A stretch of DNA of 64,000 bases from Nocardia miyunensis NBRC 108239 (GTDB lineage: Bacteria; Actinomycetota; Actinomycetes; Mycobacteriales; Mycobacteriaceae), in the NCBI RefSeq assembly GCF_001613065.1, contig NZ_BDBQ01000027.1, forward strand, positions 86,599 through 150,598, read 5' to 3'. Below, piece after piece: positions 27,008 to 35,393 of this stretch. The notes under the pieces are model-generated. The model did not search any database, was not told the DNA's origin, and was given only the letters and a program-made list of their open reading frames with translations. Every line of letters begins with the position of its first letter. The stretch's first letter is position 1. The position numbers were made by a program, and so were the translations under genes.

Positions 27008-27262
27008 ATGCTCTTACCGCCGCACCCGGCCGAGTCACTCTCGACGTCTCGGTCATGTCACTCGCGGCTCATACCGCACCGGTCGACAGCAGTCGTCGAG
27101 CCGCCCGCGCCCCGGCAGTGCCACTCGGCGACGCCGGGCCGGGCGTGGTGGCGCTGGGGTGTGTCATTCGCGATGCCGGCGGGGGCACTGGTGACGCTCG
27201 GCTGGGTGCTCACGGCGGCGTGGAATCGCGGCAATTGCTCAGCCGACGGCTCCTGCGGCTAG
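27008..27262 (+). CDS. Possible small membrane protein
   Basis: 84 codons. The last ~40 residues look protein-like: a basic Trp-rich start (RAWWRWG), one hydrophobic helix (VSFAMPAGALVTLGWVL) and a Cys-containing tail (CSADGSCG). The first half looks like chance coding, so the true start may lie further downstream. It overlaps the end of the convergent allophanate hydrolase by 24 bases. This is weakly supported. Confidence 0.25.
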   Translation: MLLPPHPAESLSTSRSCHSRLIPHRSTAVVEPPAPRQCHSATPGRAWWRWGVSFAMPAGALVTLGWVLTAAWNRGNCSADGSCG

Positions 27263-28861
27263 TGCGGCCTTCCAGCCGCCGTATTCGCTGATGTCCTTGC
27301 CCGCCTGGGCGGCAACGCCGTCGCAGCCGAACGCGGTGTGCCAGGTGCCGTCGTCGAGTTCGACCGCACCCAGTTGCATGGGTGCGGGCAGCTGCGCGAG
27401 GAAGCGGCCGAGTGCGGCGGGGGCGAGCAGCCATCGTTCCCCGGCCACGGCGACTCCGGCGATATCGTCCGGCTGCCGGGTGACGGCCGGTTTCGCAGGG
27501 GCGGTGTCCAGCGCGGCCAAACGGTACCTGGACGCCGTGCGCACCGGGCCCGCCCAGCGTGCCCCGAGGCCGGTGAGCTGATGTGCCAATGGCTGGCCGC
27601 GCAGATGTGCGCCGAAGACGATCAGCTCGTGCGAGGGCGCGGCGCGCAGCGGCCAGACCGTCTCAGGGGCGGCGTTGTCCCCGTGGGTGATTCGGGAGGC
27701 GATATCCAGTGCTACCGCATCCTCGAAGGGGCGGGCAAGCACCGTGACACCGAACTGCGCGTCGCCCGCGGTCCCCGCCGGAACCGCGACCGCGCACAGG
27801 TCGAACAGATTGCAGAAGTTCGTGTAGACCCCGAGCCGGGAGTTGACGCCGATCGGATCGGCGGCCACCTCCGCGATGGTCGGTTGCCCGGGCGCGGTCG
27901 GGGTGAGCAGTACGTCCGCGCCGTCCAGGCTCGCCAGCGCGCGAGCGCGAAGCCGTTGCAGCGCGGCCAGATCCGAGACGAGCCGGTGCGCCGGGATGTC
28001 CCGGGCCGTGCGGATGATCGCCCCGACCGTGGGGTCCACCGCGTCGGGCCGTGCATCGACGAATTCGCCTACCGCGGCGTACCTTTCGGCGACCAGCGCG
28101 CCATCGTAGAGCAGCCGGGCCGCCGCCAGGAACGGCTCCGGATCCACCGTGACGATCCGCGCGCCGGACTCCCGCAGTCTCGCGACCGCTCGGTCGAAGG
28201 CGTTGTGCCACAGCGGGTCGAGATCGGGCAGCGCGTCGAATATCGCCACGACGGGTTCGGGCGGCGCGGCGAATCGCACGTCGGCGGGCCAGGCGCGGGC
28301 GCCCGCGTCCGCGGCGAGCACGCCCATGGCCCGGTTCGCCAGCTGCACGTCCGCGGCGAAGATCGTCACGCAGTCGTAGGACCGGCAGGCCGGGACCACG
28401 CCCTCGGTCGACACCACCCCGACGGTCGGTTTGATGCCGACGATCCCCTGGAACGCCGCGGGCACCCGGCCCGAACCCGCGGTATCGGTGCCGATCGCGA
28501 TATCGGCCTCGCCGCTGGCCACCGCGATCGCGGATCCGGAACTCGAACCGCCCGAGACGAATTCGGGCCGCCGCAGATCCCGTACCGCACCGTAGGGCGA
28601 GCGCGTGCCGACCAGGCCGGTCGCGAACTGATCCAGATTCGTCTTGCCCACCACGACCGCTCCGGCCGCGCGCAGGGCAGCGACCGCCGGTGCGTCGCGC
28701 TCGGGGGTGTAGGCGAACTCCGGACAGCCCGCGGTCGTGGGCATTTCGGCGACGTCGACGTTGTCCTTCACGGCCAGCCGCAGCCCGGCCAGCTCGCCCC
28801 GGGCGGTTGCGATCTGCGCGGCGATCGAATCCTCCGGCGGCCGATGAATCCACACGGTCAT
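27239..28861 (-). CDS. atzF: Allophanate hydrolase
   Basis: 540 residues. The amidase-signature domain (about 1-420) holds the catalytic triad: K32 in RLAVKDNV, the cis-Ser within S106-S107 of GGSSSGS, and S130 in DTAGSGR. A C-terminal domain (about 430-540; FGAHLRGQPLAHQL onward) is the second domain of AtzF/DUR1-type enzymes. It hydrolyses allophanate to ammonia and CO2. The start overlaps the carboxylase stop as ATGA. In context it ends a guanidine or urea degradation operon. Confidence 0.92.
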   Translation of the reverse strand: MTVWIHRPPEDSIAAQIATARGELAGLRLAVKDNVDVAEMPTTAGCPEFAYTPERDAPAVAALRAAGAVVVGKTNLDQFATGLVGTRSPYGAVRDLRRPEFVSGGSSSGSAIAVASGEADIAIGTDTAGSGRVPAAFQGIVGIKPTVGVVSTEGVVPACRSYDCVTIFAADVQLANRAMGVLAADAGARAWPADVRFAAPPEPVVAIFDALPDLDPLWHNAFDRAVARLRESGARIVTVDPEPFLAAARLLYDGALVAERYAAVGEFVDARPDAVDPTVGAIIRTARDIPAHRLVSDLAALQRLRARALASLDGADVLLTPTAPGQPTIAEVAADPIGVNSRLGVYTNFCNLFDLCAVAVPAGTAGDAQFGVTVLARPFEDAVALDIASRITHGDNAAPETVWPLRAAPSHELIVFGAHLRGQPLAHQLTGLGARWAGPVRTASRYRLAALDTAPAKPAVTRQPDDIAGVAVAGERWLLAPAALGRFLAQLPAPMQLGAVELDDGTWHTAFGCDGVAAQAGKDISEYGGWKAALAAGAVG

Positions 28862-31266
28862 GGTCGGGTCTCCTCCTGCGTGAGTTCGCCCGCCGCGCGC
28901 CAGGATTGGCGTTCGGCGGCGAAGGCGTGCTTCTGCCGGGTGCGGAACTCCTCGATCGAAGCGGCGTTGGTCTCGAGGAAGCGACGGTGCTCCGCGAGCC
29001 GGAATTCACCGTCCTGTGTCCGCATCACGCCACGTCCGGCGGCGAATTCCGCGCGCAGGTCCAGCAGTTCGTCGGCCTCGACGGGATACCACCGGATGCG
29101 ATCGAAATACCGTAGTAGCCAGGGTGATTCATCGTCCGCGGCGTGGTGACGCCAAACCTGGGTGGTCCGCCCGACGAACTGGTAGCCGCCCGGACCCTCC
29201 ATACCGTAGATACACAGGTACGCACCGCCGATGCCGACCGCGTTCTGCGGGGTCCAGGTGCGTGCCGGATTGTATTTCGTGGTGACGAGCCGGTGCCGGG
29301 GGTCGGTCGGGGTGGCCACGGGTGCGCCGAGGTAGACGTCACCGAGGCCCAGCACCAGGTATTCGGCGGCGAAGACGGTGTCGAAAACCTCACTTACGGT
29401 GGACAATCCGTTCATCCTGCGGATGAACTCGATATTCCACGGGCACCACGGCGCGTCCGCGCGGACGCCGTGCATGTATCGGGTGATCGCCTCCCGGGTG
29501 GCCGGATCGTCCCACGACAGCGGCAGATGCACGGTCCGGCTGGGCACCACGAGTTCGTCGGCGGGCGGTAGCAGCGATTCCACTTCGCGCAGCAGGGTGA
29601 GCAGTTTCGCGGTCGGAAGACGTTCCGGATCGAAGCGGATCTGTAGTGAACGGATGCCCGGCGTCAGTTCGGCGACGCCCGGTTCGCCGCGCTCGCGCAG
29701 ATGTTCGTACAGCGCGTGCACGCGCGCCCGGAGTCCGAGATCCAGTGTCATATCGCCGTATTCGACGAGTACGCCGTCCTCGCCCGCACGGCGATAGGTG
29801 ACCGTGGTGGTGTCGTCGGCGTCGGTGCGGGCCAGGATGCCGTCGTCGCCGTCTCCGGCCGCGGAGCGGACGAACGGCCAGCCCGCGCGTCGCGCGGGGC
29901 CCAGGGCACGCGGTGAGGCGGCTCGATCAGCCCGTACCGGGACGAACCGCACGGTGTCGCCCGGGGCGAGCTGGCCGAGCTTCCACCGGTCCGCGGCGGT
30001 CACGGTGATCGGGCAGACGAATCCGCCGAGGCTCGGTCCGTCCGGCCCGAGCAGGATCGGGGTGTCGCCGGTGAAGTCCAGTGCGCCAACCGAATACGCG
30101 GTGTCGTGGATATTCGAGGGATGTAATCCGGCCTCGCCGCCGTCGGTGCGGGCCCACTGGGGTTTGGGGCCGACGAGCCGCACGCCGGTTCGGTCGGAGT
30201 TGAAATGCACCTGGTAGTCGGAGCTGAGGATGGCGTCGATGTCGTTGCGCGTGAAGAACTCCGGCGCACCGTGCGGCCCTTCGGTGACGGCCAGTTCCCA
30301 GCGGTGCGACAGCATCGGGCGATCGTCGGCGGGCACGGCGGAGGTGACCGCACCGGTGGCGCGGCCGAGGGACAGCCGATCTCCGGCCCGCAGTGCCGCC
30401 CCCGTGCCTCCGCCGAACCCGCCGAGAGTGAAAGTCGCTGTACTGCCGAGGTATTCGGGAAGATCGAGCCCACCCGCGAACAGGATGTAGGTCCGCATGC
30501 CGGGTCCCGCGACCGGCCCCACATCCAGTACCCCGCCCGCCGGAATCGGGACCGTACGCCACTGTGGCGCCGGCACCCCGTCCACGGTCACCGCCGCGGG
30601 CGCTCCCGTCACGCAGATCAGCGCGGGCCGCACGAATCGCAGCGCCGGGCCGCCCAGCGTGCATTCGAGTCCCGCCGCCCCCTCGACATTGCCGAGAGCC
30701 CGATTGCCCAGCCGGAACGACAGATCGTCCATCGGCCCCGACGGCGGCACCCCCACATGCCAGAACCCCACCCGCCCCGGCCAATCCTGCACCGTCGTCA
30801 GCATGCCCGGCCGCAGCACCTCCACATCGCAGGATGCCGGCCCCACAGTCTGTGCCACGGATGCGGCGAGATCATTCGGAGTCACCGGGCCCGCACCGGT
30901 GTCGACCGCCGCGGGCTCGGTGTGCGCGGCGACCCGGAACGCGGTGTTCTCGATCACGGGTGAGTCGACATGCTGTGCTGTTCCGTTGCTTGCGGAGTTG
31001 CCAGGGTGCGCGCTGCCGCTTGTCGCTGCCGCGTCCCCGGCGGTCCTTCCAGCCCGGGTTGTTTGCGCCGGGGATTCGGCGCGGGTGGTCGATGCCGTCG
31101 GGTACGCGCTGGTGTCGGCGGCCGCGGCCCCGGAGCGCATCGTGCCGAATGCCGCCGCGGCGGCGAGGCTGGTCTCGACCGCGGGGAGGGCGACGGTGTC
31201 GGCGCGGCGGGGCGGGACATCGGTCGTGCGATCCTGGGCCGCCAGGGACGGGGCGATGTAGTTCAT
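28858..31266 (-). CDS. Urea/guanidine carboxylase carboxyltransferase half only (KipA-KipI-like domains)
   Basis: 802 residues. A low-complexity Ala/Thr/Ser-rich segment (1-145) precedes a KipA-like AHS2 domain (about 146-480; VLRPGMLTTVQDWPGRVGFW) and a KipI-like AHS1 domain (about 510-740; GEDGVLVEYGD, MNGLSTVSEVFDTVFAAEYL, GPGGYQFVGRT). These form the carboxyltransferase of urea or guanidine carboxylase. Full enzymes are about 1200 residues with an N-terminal biotin carboxylase and a C-terminal biotin carrier domain; both are absent here. It may work with separate subunits or have lost activity. ATG 31266 has an AGGAGAG site. It overlaps atzF by ATGA. Confidence 0.82.
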   Translation of the reverse strand: MNYIAPSLAAQDRTTDVPPRRADTVALPAVETSLAAAAAFGTMRSGAAAADTSAYPTASTTRAESPAQTTRAGRTAGDAAATSGSAHPGNSASNGTAQHVDSPVIENTAFRVAAHTEPAAVDTGAGPVTPNDLAASVAQTVGPASCDVEVLRPGMLTTVQDWPGRVGFWHVGVPPSGPMDDLSFRLGNRALGNVEGAAGLECTLGGPALRFVRPALICVTGAPAAVTVDGVPAPQWRTVPIPAGGVLDVGPVAGPGMRTYILFAGGLDLPEYLGSTATFTLGGFGGGTGAALRAGDRLSLGRATGAVTSAVPADDRPMLSHRWELAVTEGPHGAPEFFTRNDIDAILSSDYQVHFNSDRTGVRLVGPKPQWARTDGGEAGLHPSNIHDTAYSVGALDFTGDTPILLGPDGPSLGGFVCPITVTAADRWKLGQLAPGDTVRFVPVRADRAASPRALGPARRAGWPFVRSAAGDGDDGILARTDADDTTTVTYRRAGEDGVLVEYGDMTLDLGLRARVHALYEHLRERGEPGVAELTPGIRSLQIRFDPERLPTAKLLTLLREVESLLPPADELVVPSRTVHLPLSWDDPATREAITRYMHGVRADAPWCPWNIEFIRRMNGLSTVSEVFDTVFAAEYLVLGLGDVYLGAPVATPTDPRHRLVTTKYNPARTWTPQNAVGIGGAYLCIYGMEGPGGYQFVGRTTQVWRHHAADDESPWLLRYFDRIRWYPVEADELLDLRAEFAAGRGVMRTQDGEFRLAEHRRFLETNAASIEEFRTRQKHAFAAERQSWRAAGELTQEETRP

Positions 31267-31322
31267 CTCGGCTCTCCTGGGCGAATATGTCTGTGGTGCG
31301 GTGGAATACGACTTCGCGATGG

Positions 31323-31940
31323 TCAGCGCGAGACGACCATGCGCACGGGGGTGGGGTCGAATCCGTTGCAGGGGTTGTTGATCTGGGGGCAGTTGGAGAT
31401 CAGGACGAGGGTGTCGATCTCGGCGCGCAGCGACAGGCTCTTGCCGGGCGCGGATCGGCCGTCGACGATGCCCAGGGTGCCGTCGGTCTCCACCGGGACG
31501 TTCATGAACCAGTTGATGTTGGAGACCAGATCTCGTTTGCCCAGACCCCATTTCATGCCTTCGGCGAGGAAATTCTCGACGCAGGCGTGCTGATGGCGGG
31601 TGTGGTGGCCGTAACGCAGGGTATTGGATTCCTGGGAGCAGGCCCCGGCGACGGTGTCGTGATTGCCGACCTCGTCGGCGATCACCGTCATCAGGGCGGC
31701 GCCGCTGTCGGTGCGCAGGACGCTGCCGGTGGTGAGGAAGATGTTGCGCTGTGCGGTGATCGTGGCCTGGGCGCTGTAGCGATCGGCGTGATCGGCGGCC
31801 GAGTACAGCAGGCAGTCGACGGCCTGATTGCCGTGCAGGTCGATGATGTCCAGCCGGGATCCGGCGGGGACGACGGCCGACCAGGGACTGCGCGCGGGCA
31901 CGGTCTGATCGAGTGTCACGGTGTGTGCCGAGGTGGTCAT
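31323..31940 (-). CDS. DUF1989 protein, probable carboxyguanidine deiminase subunit
   Basis: 205 residues of the urea-carboxylase-associated DUF1989 family. Visible motifs are IIDLHGNQAVDCLLYSA, HHTRHQHACVENF with a conserved Cys, and SNINWFMNVPVETDG. Pairs of such proteins (CgdA/CgdB) have been shown in other bacteria to deiminate carboxyguanidine to allophanate between guanidine carboxylase and allophanate hydrolase. This one lies next to the carboxylase gene and downstream of its likely partner. The enzymatic role here is inferred from gene context. Confidence 0.78.
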   Translation of the reverse strand: MTTSAHTVTLDQTVPARSPWSAVVPAGSRLDIIDLHGNQAVDCLLYSAADHADRYSAQATITAQRNIFLTTGSVLRTDSGAALMTVIADEVGNHDTVAGACSQESNTLRYGHHTRHQHACVENFLAEGMKWGLGKRDLVSNINWFMNVPVETDGTLGIVDGRSAPGKSLSLRAEIDTLVLISNCPQINNPCNGFDPTPVRMVVSR

Positions 31941-31993
31941 GTGCGGTGATCCATTCCGGGAGAATATATTTCGGTCGATTCCTGCCGGGGTGC

Positions 31994-32737
31994 TCACGCC
32001 GGGGCGTGCGCGGCGTGCCACGCCTGTTCGGTGTTCTCCACGGCCCGTTGGTATTCCGGCTCGCCGCCCGGGATCCGTGCTAGATCCCCGGGCGCGTGCC
32101 AGGCGACGACGTCGAGTTCGGTGACCGGGGTCGGGTCGAGGGGATGCTCCGCGTCGGCGATCAACAGCGTGACGGGCAGATGTGTGATCAGCTCGACCGC
32201 GCACCCAGCCCCGGCGCCGCCGGTCGGCATCAGTTCACCGTCCGGACCGACCCGAACGCCGCGGAACAGCGATACCGTCGGTCCGATATCGCGCGGGCCC
32301 AGCCCGTGTTTCGCCGCGGCCAGCAGCAGGGCCCGGCGCGCGGCGGGCCCCGCACCGCATAGCGCGTCGTGCCGCTGCGAGGAGTCGGCGACGAGTGTGG
32401 CCAGGATGCGTCCCTGATCCGAGAGCAGCGGATGTCCGGTCCCCAGGTACGCCTGCCACGGCACCTTCACCGTATCCGCGACATTCAGCCGCTCCCAGGG
32501 GGATTCGGCGCGCAGCAGCATGATGTGCGCGCACGCCGCGCCCGCGGGATCGGACAGCCGGATCCGGGTGCCGCGATCCAGCACGATGTTCGCGTAGCCG
32601 CCCGGTGGAATCCGTTGGGCGAAAGAGATGTTCGCGGCATCGATGTCCGCGGGCAGCGCTGGTCCGGCGATTTGCGCGCCGGCCGCCTGCGAACGGGCGT
32701 GCGCCCGCGCCTCGGTGGTGGATGCGGTGCTGGTCAT
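31994..32737 (-). CDS. DUF1989 protein, second probable carboxyguanidine deiminase subunit
   Basis: 247 residues, the larger member of the DUF1989 pair. The conserved core reads IPPGGYANIVLDRGTRIRLSDPAGAACAHIML and then SSQRHDALCGAGP, with GPTVSLFRGVRVGPDGEL as the counterpart of the Asn-Phe motif of its neighbour. CgdA/CgdB form a heteromer, so both genes being side by side with a 53-base gap fits. A Thr/Ala-rich N-terminal tail (about 1-30) is probably flexible. Confidence 0.78.
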   Translation of the reverse strand: MTSTASTTEARAHARSQAAGAQIAGPALPADIDAANISFAQRIPPGGYANIVLDRGTRIRLSDPAGAACAHIMLLRAESPWERLNVADTVKVPWQAYLGTGHPLLSDQGRILATLVADSSQRHDALCGAGPAARRALLLAAAKHGLGPRDIGPTVSLFRGVRVGPDGELMPTGGAGAGCAVELITHLPVTLLIADAEHPLDPTPVTELDVVAWHAPGDLARIPGGEPEYQRAVENTEQAWHAAHAPA

Positions 32738-32769
32738 CGGAGGTCCTTTCGATGTCGTGCGGCGGTTAC

Positions 32770-32803
32770 GGCTCTGCTGATCGCGGCGGCGATCAGCAGA
32801 GCC
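32770..32803 (-). terminator. Perfect 15-base hairpin between permease and DUF1989 genes
   Basis: GGCTCTGCTGATCGC pairs fully with GCGATCAGCAGAGCC around a four-base loop. It lies downstream of the permease stop on the minus strand. Since the downstream genes share a pathway with the permease, it may act as a partial terminator that sets relative expression. Confidence 0.55.
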
Positions 32804-32861
32804 AGGGCCGGGCGGCCCAGATGTCCCGCAGGTGCGGCGGTACTGCCACGGGGTCGGCGAA

Positions 32862-34367
32862 TCACGCCGGTTGCACCGCGAGCGCGGCGGTCCGGCCGGG
32901 CGCGGCGGCGAGTCGGTGCACCACCACTCCGACGGCGATGGTCAGCAGAACGAAAAGCGGTGCGGCCCAGAGCATCCACCAGCTGCCGCCGTTCGGCGTG
33001 TAGACCGCCGGGCGGGGCCAGGCCAGGTTCACCGCCATAGCTATGCCCCAGACCACGGCCAGCAGGTTCACCGGAATTCCCCAGCGTCGCAAGGAGAACA
33101 GGCCGTCGTTGTCCTGGGCCGGGCCGCGCAGCCGCCGGATCAGCAGCGGTACGGTCACCAGCAGGTAGGCGAGGTACAGCATGACGATGCAGACGCTGGC
33201 CAGGGTCGCGAAGATCGCCGCGTTGCCGAGATTGAGCACCAGCAGCGCGACGGCGAGCGCGCCGATCACCACCGACGGCAGTACGGGCGTGCCGAAGCGA
33301 GGATGTACCGTCGCCAGCCGCTGCGCGAACGGCAAGCGCCCGTCGCGGGCCATCGAGAACATCAGGCGGGATCCGGCGGTCTGAATCGCCAGGGTGCACA
33401 CCGAGATCGCGATCGCCACACAGCCCAGCAGCACCTTGCCCGCCGGGCTGTCCAGGGTCGCGGAGATGACGTACGCCAGGCCCTCGGTGGACAGTTTGCC
33501 GTCGGTGAGACTCGGCGCGGCCATGAGCGCGCCGAACAGCATCAGCCCGCCGCCCAGCGCCGAGACGCCCAGAGCGGACAGGATCGTGCGCGGCGCGACC
33601 CGCCGCGGATTGCGCGTCTCCTCGGAAAGCTCACCGGCGGAATCGAATCCGACCATCACATACGCGGCCATCAGCCCGGACACCAGGAATGCGGCCCAGT
33701 ATCCGCCGGGTGCGGCGGTGCTGTGTTCCACTACGACGTGCGGTCCGCGATGCGTGTGGGTGAGGAACAGCGCGATCGTGGCCAGGACTCCGACGATCTC
33801 GACCGTCACCCCGATGGTGTTGATCCGCGCCATCAGCTCGATGCCGACGATATTGACCACCGTGGTCAGCACCAGCAGTATGCTGCCCAGCAGAACCGCG
33901 TTCGCCGCACCGGATTTCGAGGTCAGCGCGGTGTCCTGGCCGATGAGCTGGAAGCCGCTCCAGATCGACGGCAGCACCACCTGTAGCGCGATCGCCGCCG
34001 CGGCGGCCGTGACGATCTGGGCGATGATCATCATCCAGCCCGCGAACCAGCCGACGACCTCACCGGCCAGCCGCCGCGACCACTGGTAGATGCAGCCCGA
34101 GATCGGGTATCGCGCAGCGAGTTCGGCGAAGTTCAGTGCCACCAGGAACTGTCCGGCGAAGACGATCGGCCAGGTCCAGAAGAAGGCTCCGCCGCCGAAT
34201 CCGTAACCGAATCCGAAGAATTGGAAGATCGTGGTGAGGATGGAGACGAAGGAGAATCCGGCCGCGAACGAGGCGTAGCGGCCGAGCTTGCGGTGCAGGA
34301 CGGGCCGGTAGCCGAATGCCTCGAGGTCGGCGCTGTCGGACGGGGGTGCGGGCAGGGTGGTGGCCAT
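32862..34367 (-). CDS. APC-superfamily amino acid/polyamine/guanidine-type permease
   Basis: 501 residues with about 12 transmembrane helices. The first conserved stretch, GFSFVSILTTIFQFFGFGYGFGG, and AELAARYPISGCIYQWSRRL mark the APC family subgroup with GABA permease-like and urea-carboxylase-associated transporters. FDSAGELSEETRNPRRVAPR is the typical loop between helices 6 and 7. It heads the minus-strand catabolic run, so it probably imports guanidine, a urea derivative or an amine. GAAGGA precedes ATG 34367. Confidence 0.85.
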   Translation of the reverse strand: MATTLPAPPSDSADLEAFGYRPVLHRKLGRYASFAAGFSFVSILTTIFQFFGFGYGFGGGAFFWTWPIVFAGQFLVALNFAELAARYPISGCIYQWSRRLAGEVVGWFAGWMMIIAQIVTAAAAAIALQVVLPSIWSGFQLIGQDTALTSKSGAANAVLLGSILLVLTTVVNIVGIELMARINTIGVTVEIVGVLATIALFLTHTHRGPHVVVEHSTAAPGGYWAAFLVSGLMAAYVMVGFDSAGELSEETRNPRRVAPRTILSALGVSALGGGLMLFGALMAAPSLTDGKLSTEGLAYVISATLDSPAGKVLLGCVAIAISVCTLAIQTAGSRLMFSMARDGRLPFAQRLATVHPRFGTPVLPSVVIGALAVALLVLNLGNAAIFATLASVCIVMLYLAYLLVTVPLLIRRLRGPAQDNDGLFSLRRWGIPVNLLAVVWGIAMAVNLAWPRPAVYTPNGGSWWMLWAAPLFVLLTIAVGVVVHRLAAAPGRTAALAVQPA

Positions 34368-34399
34368 GGGCGGGAATCCTTCGGCGTCGTGGCCAATAT

Positions 34400-34413
34400 C
34401 TATCGACTGATAG
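34400..34413. promoter_or_regulatory. Inverted repeat, possible TetR operator
   Basis: CTATC-GACT-GATAG lies 33 bases upstream of the permease start, where binding would block its promoter. Confidence 0.4.
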
Positions 34414-34494
34414 TTTTCCGATCCCGATGACGCGTCCGGTGACGGTGATGTATCCAGTCCGCTACCGTCGGTAACTTTTGTGTTGCCTGAATTT

Positions 34495-34508
34495 CTGTCA
34501 AATGACAG
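34495..34508. promoter_or_regulatory. TetR-type operator palindrome
   Basis: CTGTCA-AA-TGACAG is a perfect palindrome about 60 bases before the TetR start, in the divergent intergenic region. The TGNCA-type arms are common among TetR operators. Confidence 0.55.
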
Positions 34509-34569
34509 GAATCTCTCCGCCCAGGTGACGGGCCTGCGAGCGGGGCGATGGTCCAGAATGAGAGACGTG

Positions 34570-35220
34570 ATGCAACCCGGACCCGGCCGTCCCCGCCTCG
34601 AATCCCGGCGACGCCGCGGCTCGACGCCACGCGCGGAAATCCTGGACGCCGCCGCCGAACTGTTCACCACGCGGGGGTACGCGAGCACCTCGACCCGGGC
34701 CATCGCCGACGCGGTCGGCATCCGGCAGGCATCGCTCTATCACCATTTCGGCGCCAAGGACGACATCCTCGATGCGCTGCTGTCCGAAACGATCTCCGCG
34801 CCACTGGATCTCGCGACGTTGCTCGATGCCACCCAGGAGCCGCCGGAGGTGCGGCTCTACGCGCTGGCCTGGTTCGACGTGCGGCAATTGTGCGCGGCGC
34901 GCTGGAATCTCGGCGCGCTGTATCTACTGCCCGAACTGCGCTCGGAGCGTTTCGCGGAATTCCGGCTGCGCCGCGCCGAATTGCGGGAGCGGTACGAGCG
35001 CCTGGCCGCCGCCGTGGCCACCGGCTCCGCGGCCGACGCGCACACACTACCGTTTCGCCTGGTGGAGAGCGTGATCAACATTCGCTCCGATGAGGGCGCC
35101 GCGCCGGACGAGGCGGATCATCTGATCCCCGACACGGTGCTGCGGATGCTCGGCTGGCGTCACGATCCCGTCCCGGTCCGCGCCGCCGCCGCCGATCTGC
35201 TGGACCGCCTCACCGGATGA
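34570..35220 (+). CDS. TetR-family transcriptional regulator
   Basis: About 216 residues from ATG 34570; ATG 34558 and GTG 34567 are in-frame alternatives. The N-terminal HTH has ILDAAAELFTTRGYASTSTRAIADAVGIRQASLYHHFGAKDD split over helices 1-4. The C-terminal ligand domain is all helical with no recognisable ligand motif. It is divergent from the permease-DUF1989-carboxylase-atzF run, and two inverted repeats lie between. It is therefore the probable local repressor, responding to the imported compound or an intermediate. Confidence 0.88.
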   Translation: MQPGPGRPRLESRRRRGSTPRAEILDAAAELFTTRGYASTSTRAIADAVGIRQASLYHHFGAKDDILDALLSETISAPLDLATLLDATQEPPEVRLYALAWFDVRQLCAARWNLGALYLLPELRSERFAEFRLRRAELRERYERLAAAVATGSAADAHTLPFRLVESVINIRSDEGAAPDEADHLIPDTVLRMLGWRHDPVPVRAAAADLLDRLTG

Positions 35221-35393
35221 TCATGGGCTGGTTCAGCTTTCGAGACAGCAGATGCACAGGGCGGCGATTCGCGATCGGCGGGTTCGGTCGGACATCGTGT
35301 TCCCGGTGACGTGTCGCCGCTACGCCCGGAACGCGGTCGTCGGCATCCGGCGTTCCGGCCTCGGCGGCGGTCCCGCCGAGTCGTGGTGGCGGT

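Noticed and set aside
26908..27291. 127-codon frame after the amidase
   Set aside because: It begins within the terminator hairpin, is Arg/Gly-rich and shows no motif.
34368..34569. Guanidine riboswitch before the permease operon
   Set aside because: By eye I could not find the conserved ykkC-type sequence blocks; a covariance search would be decisive.
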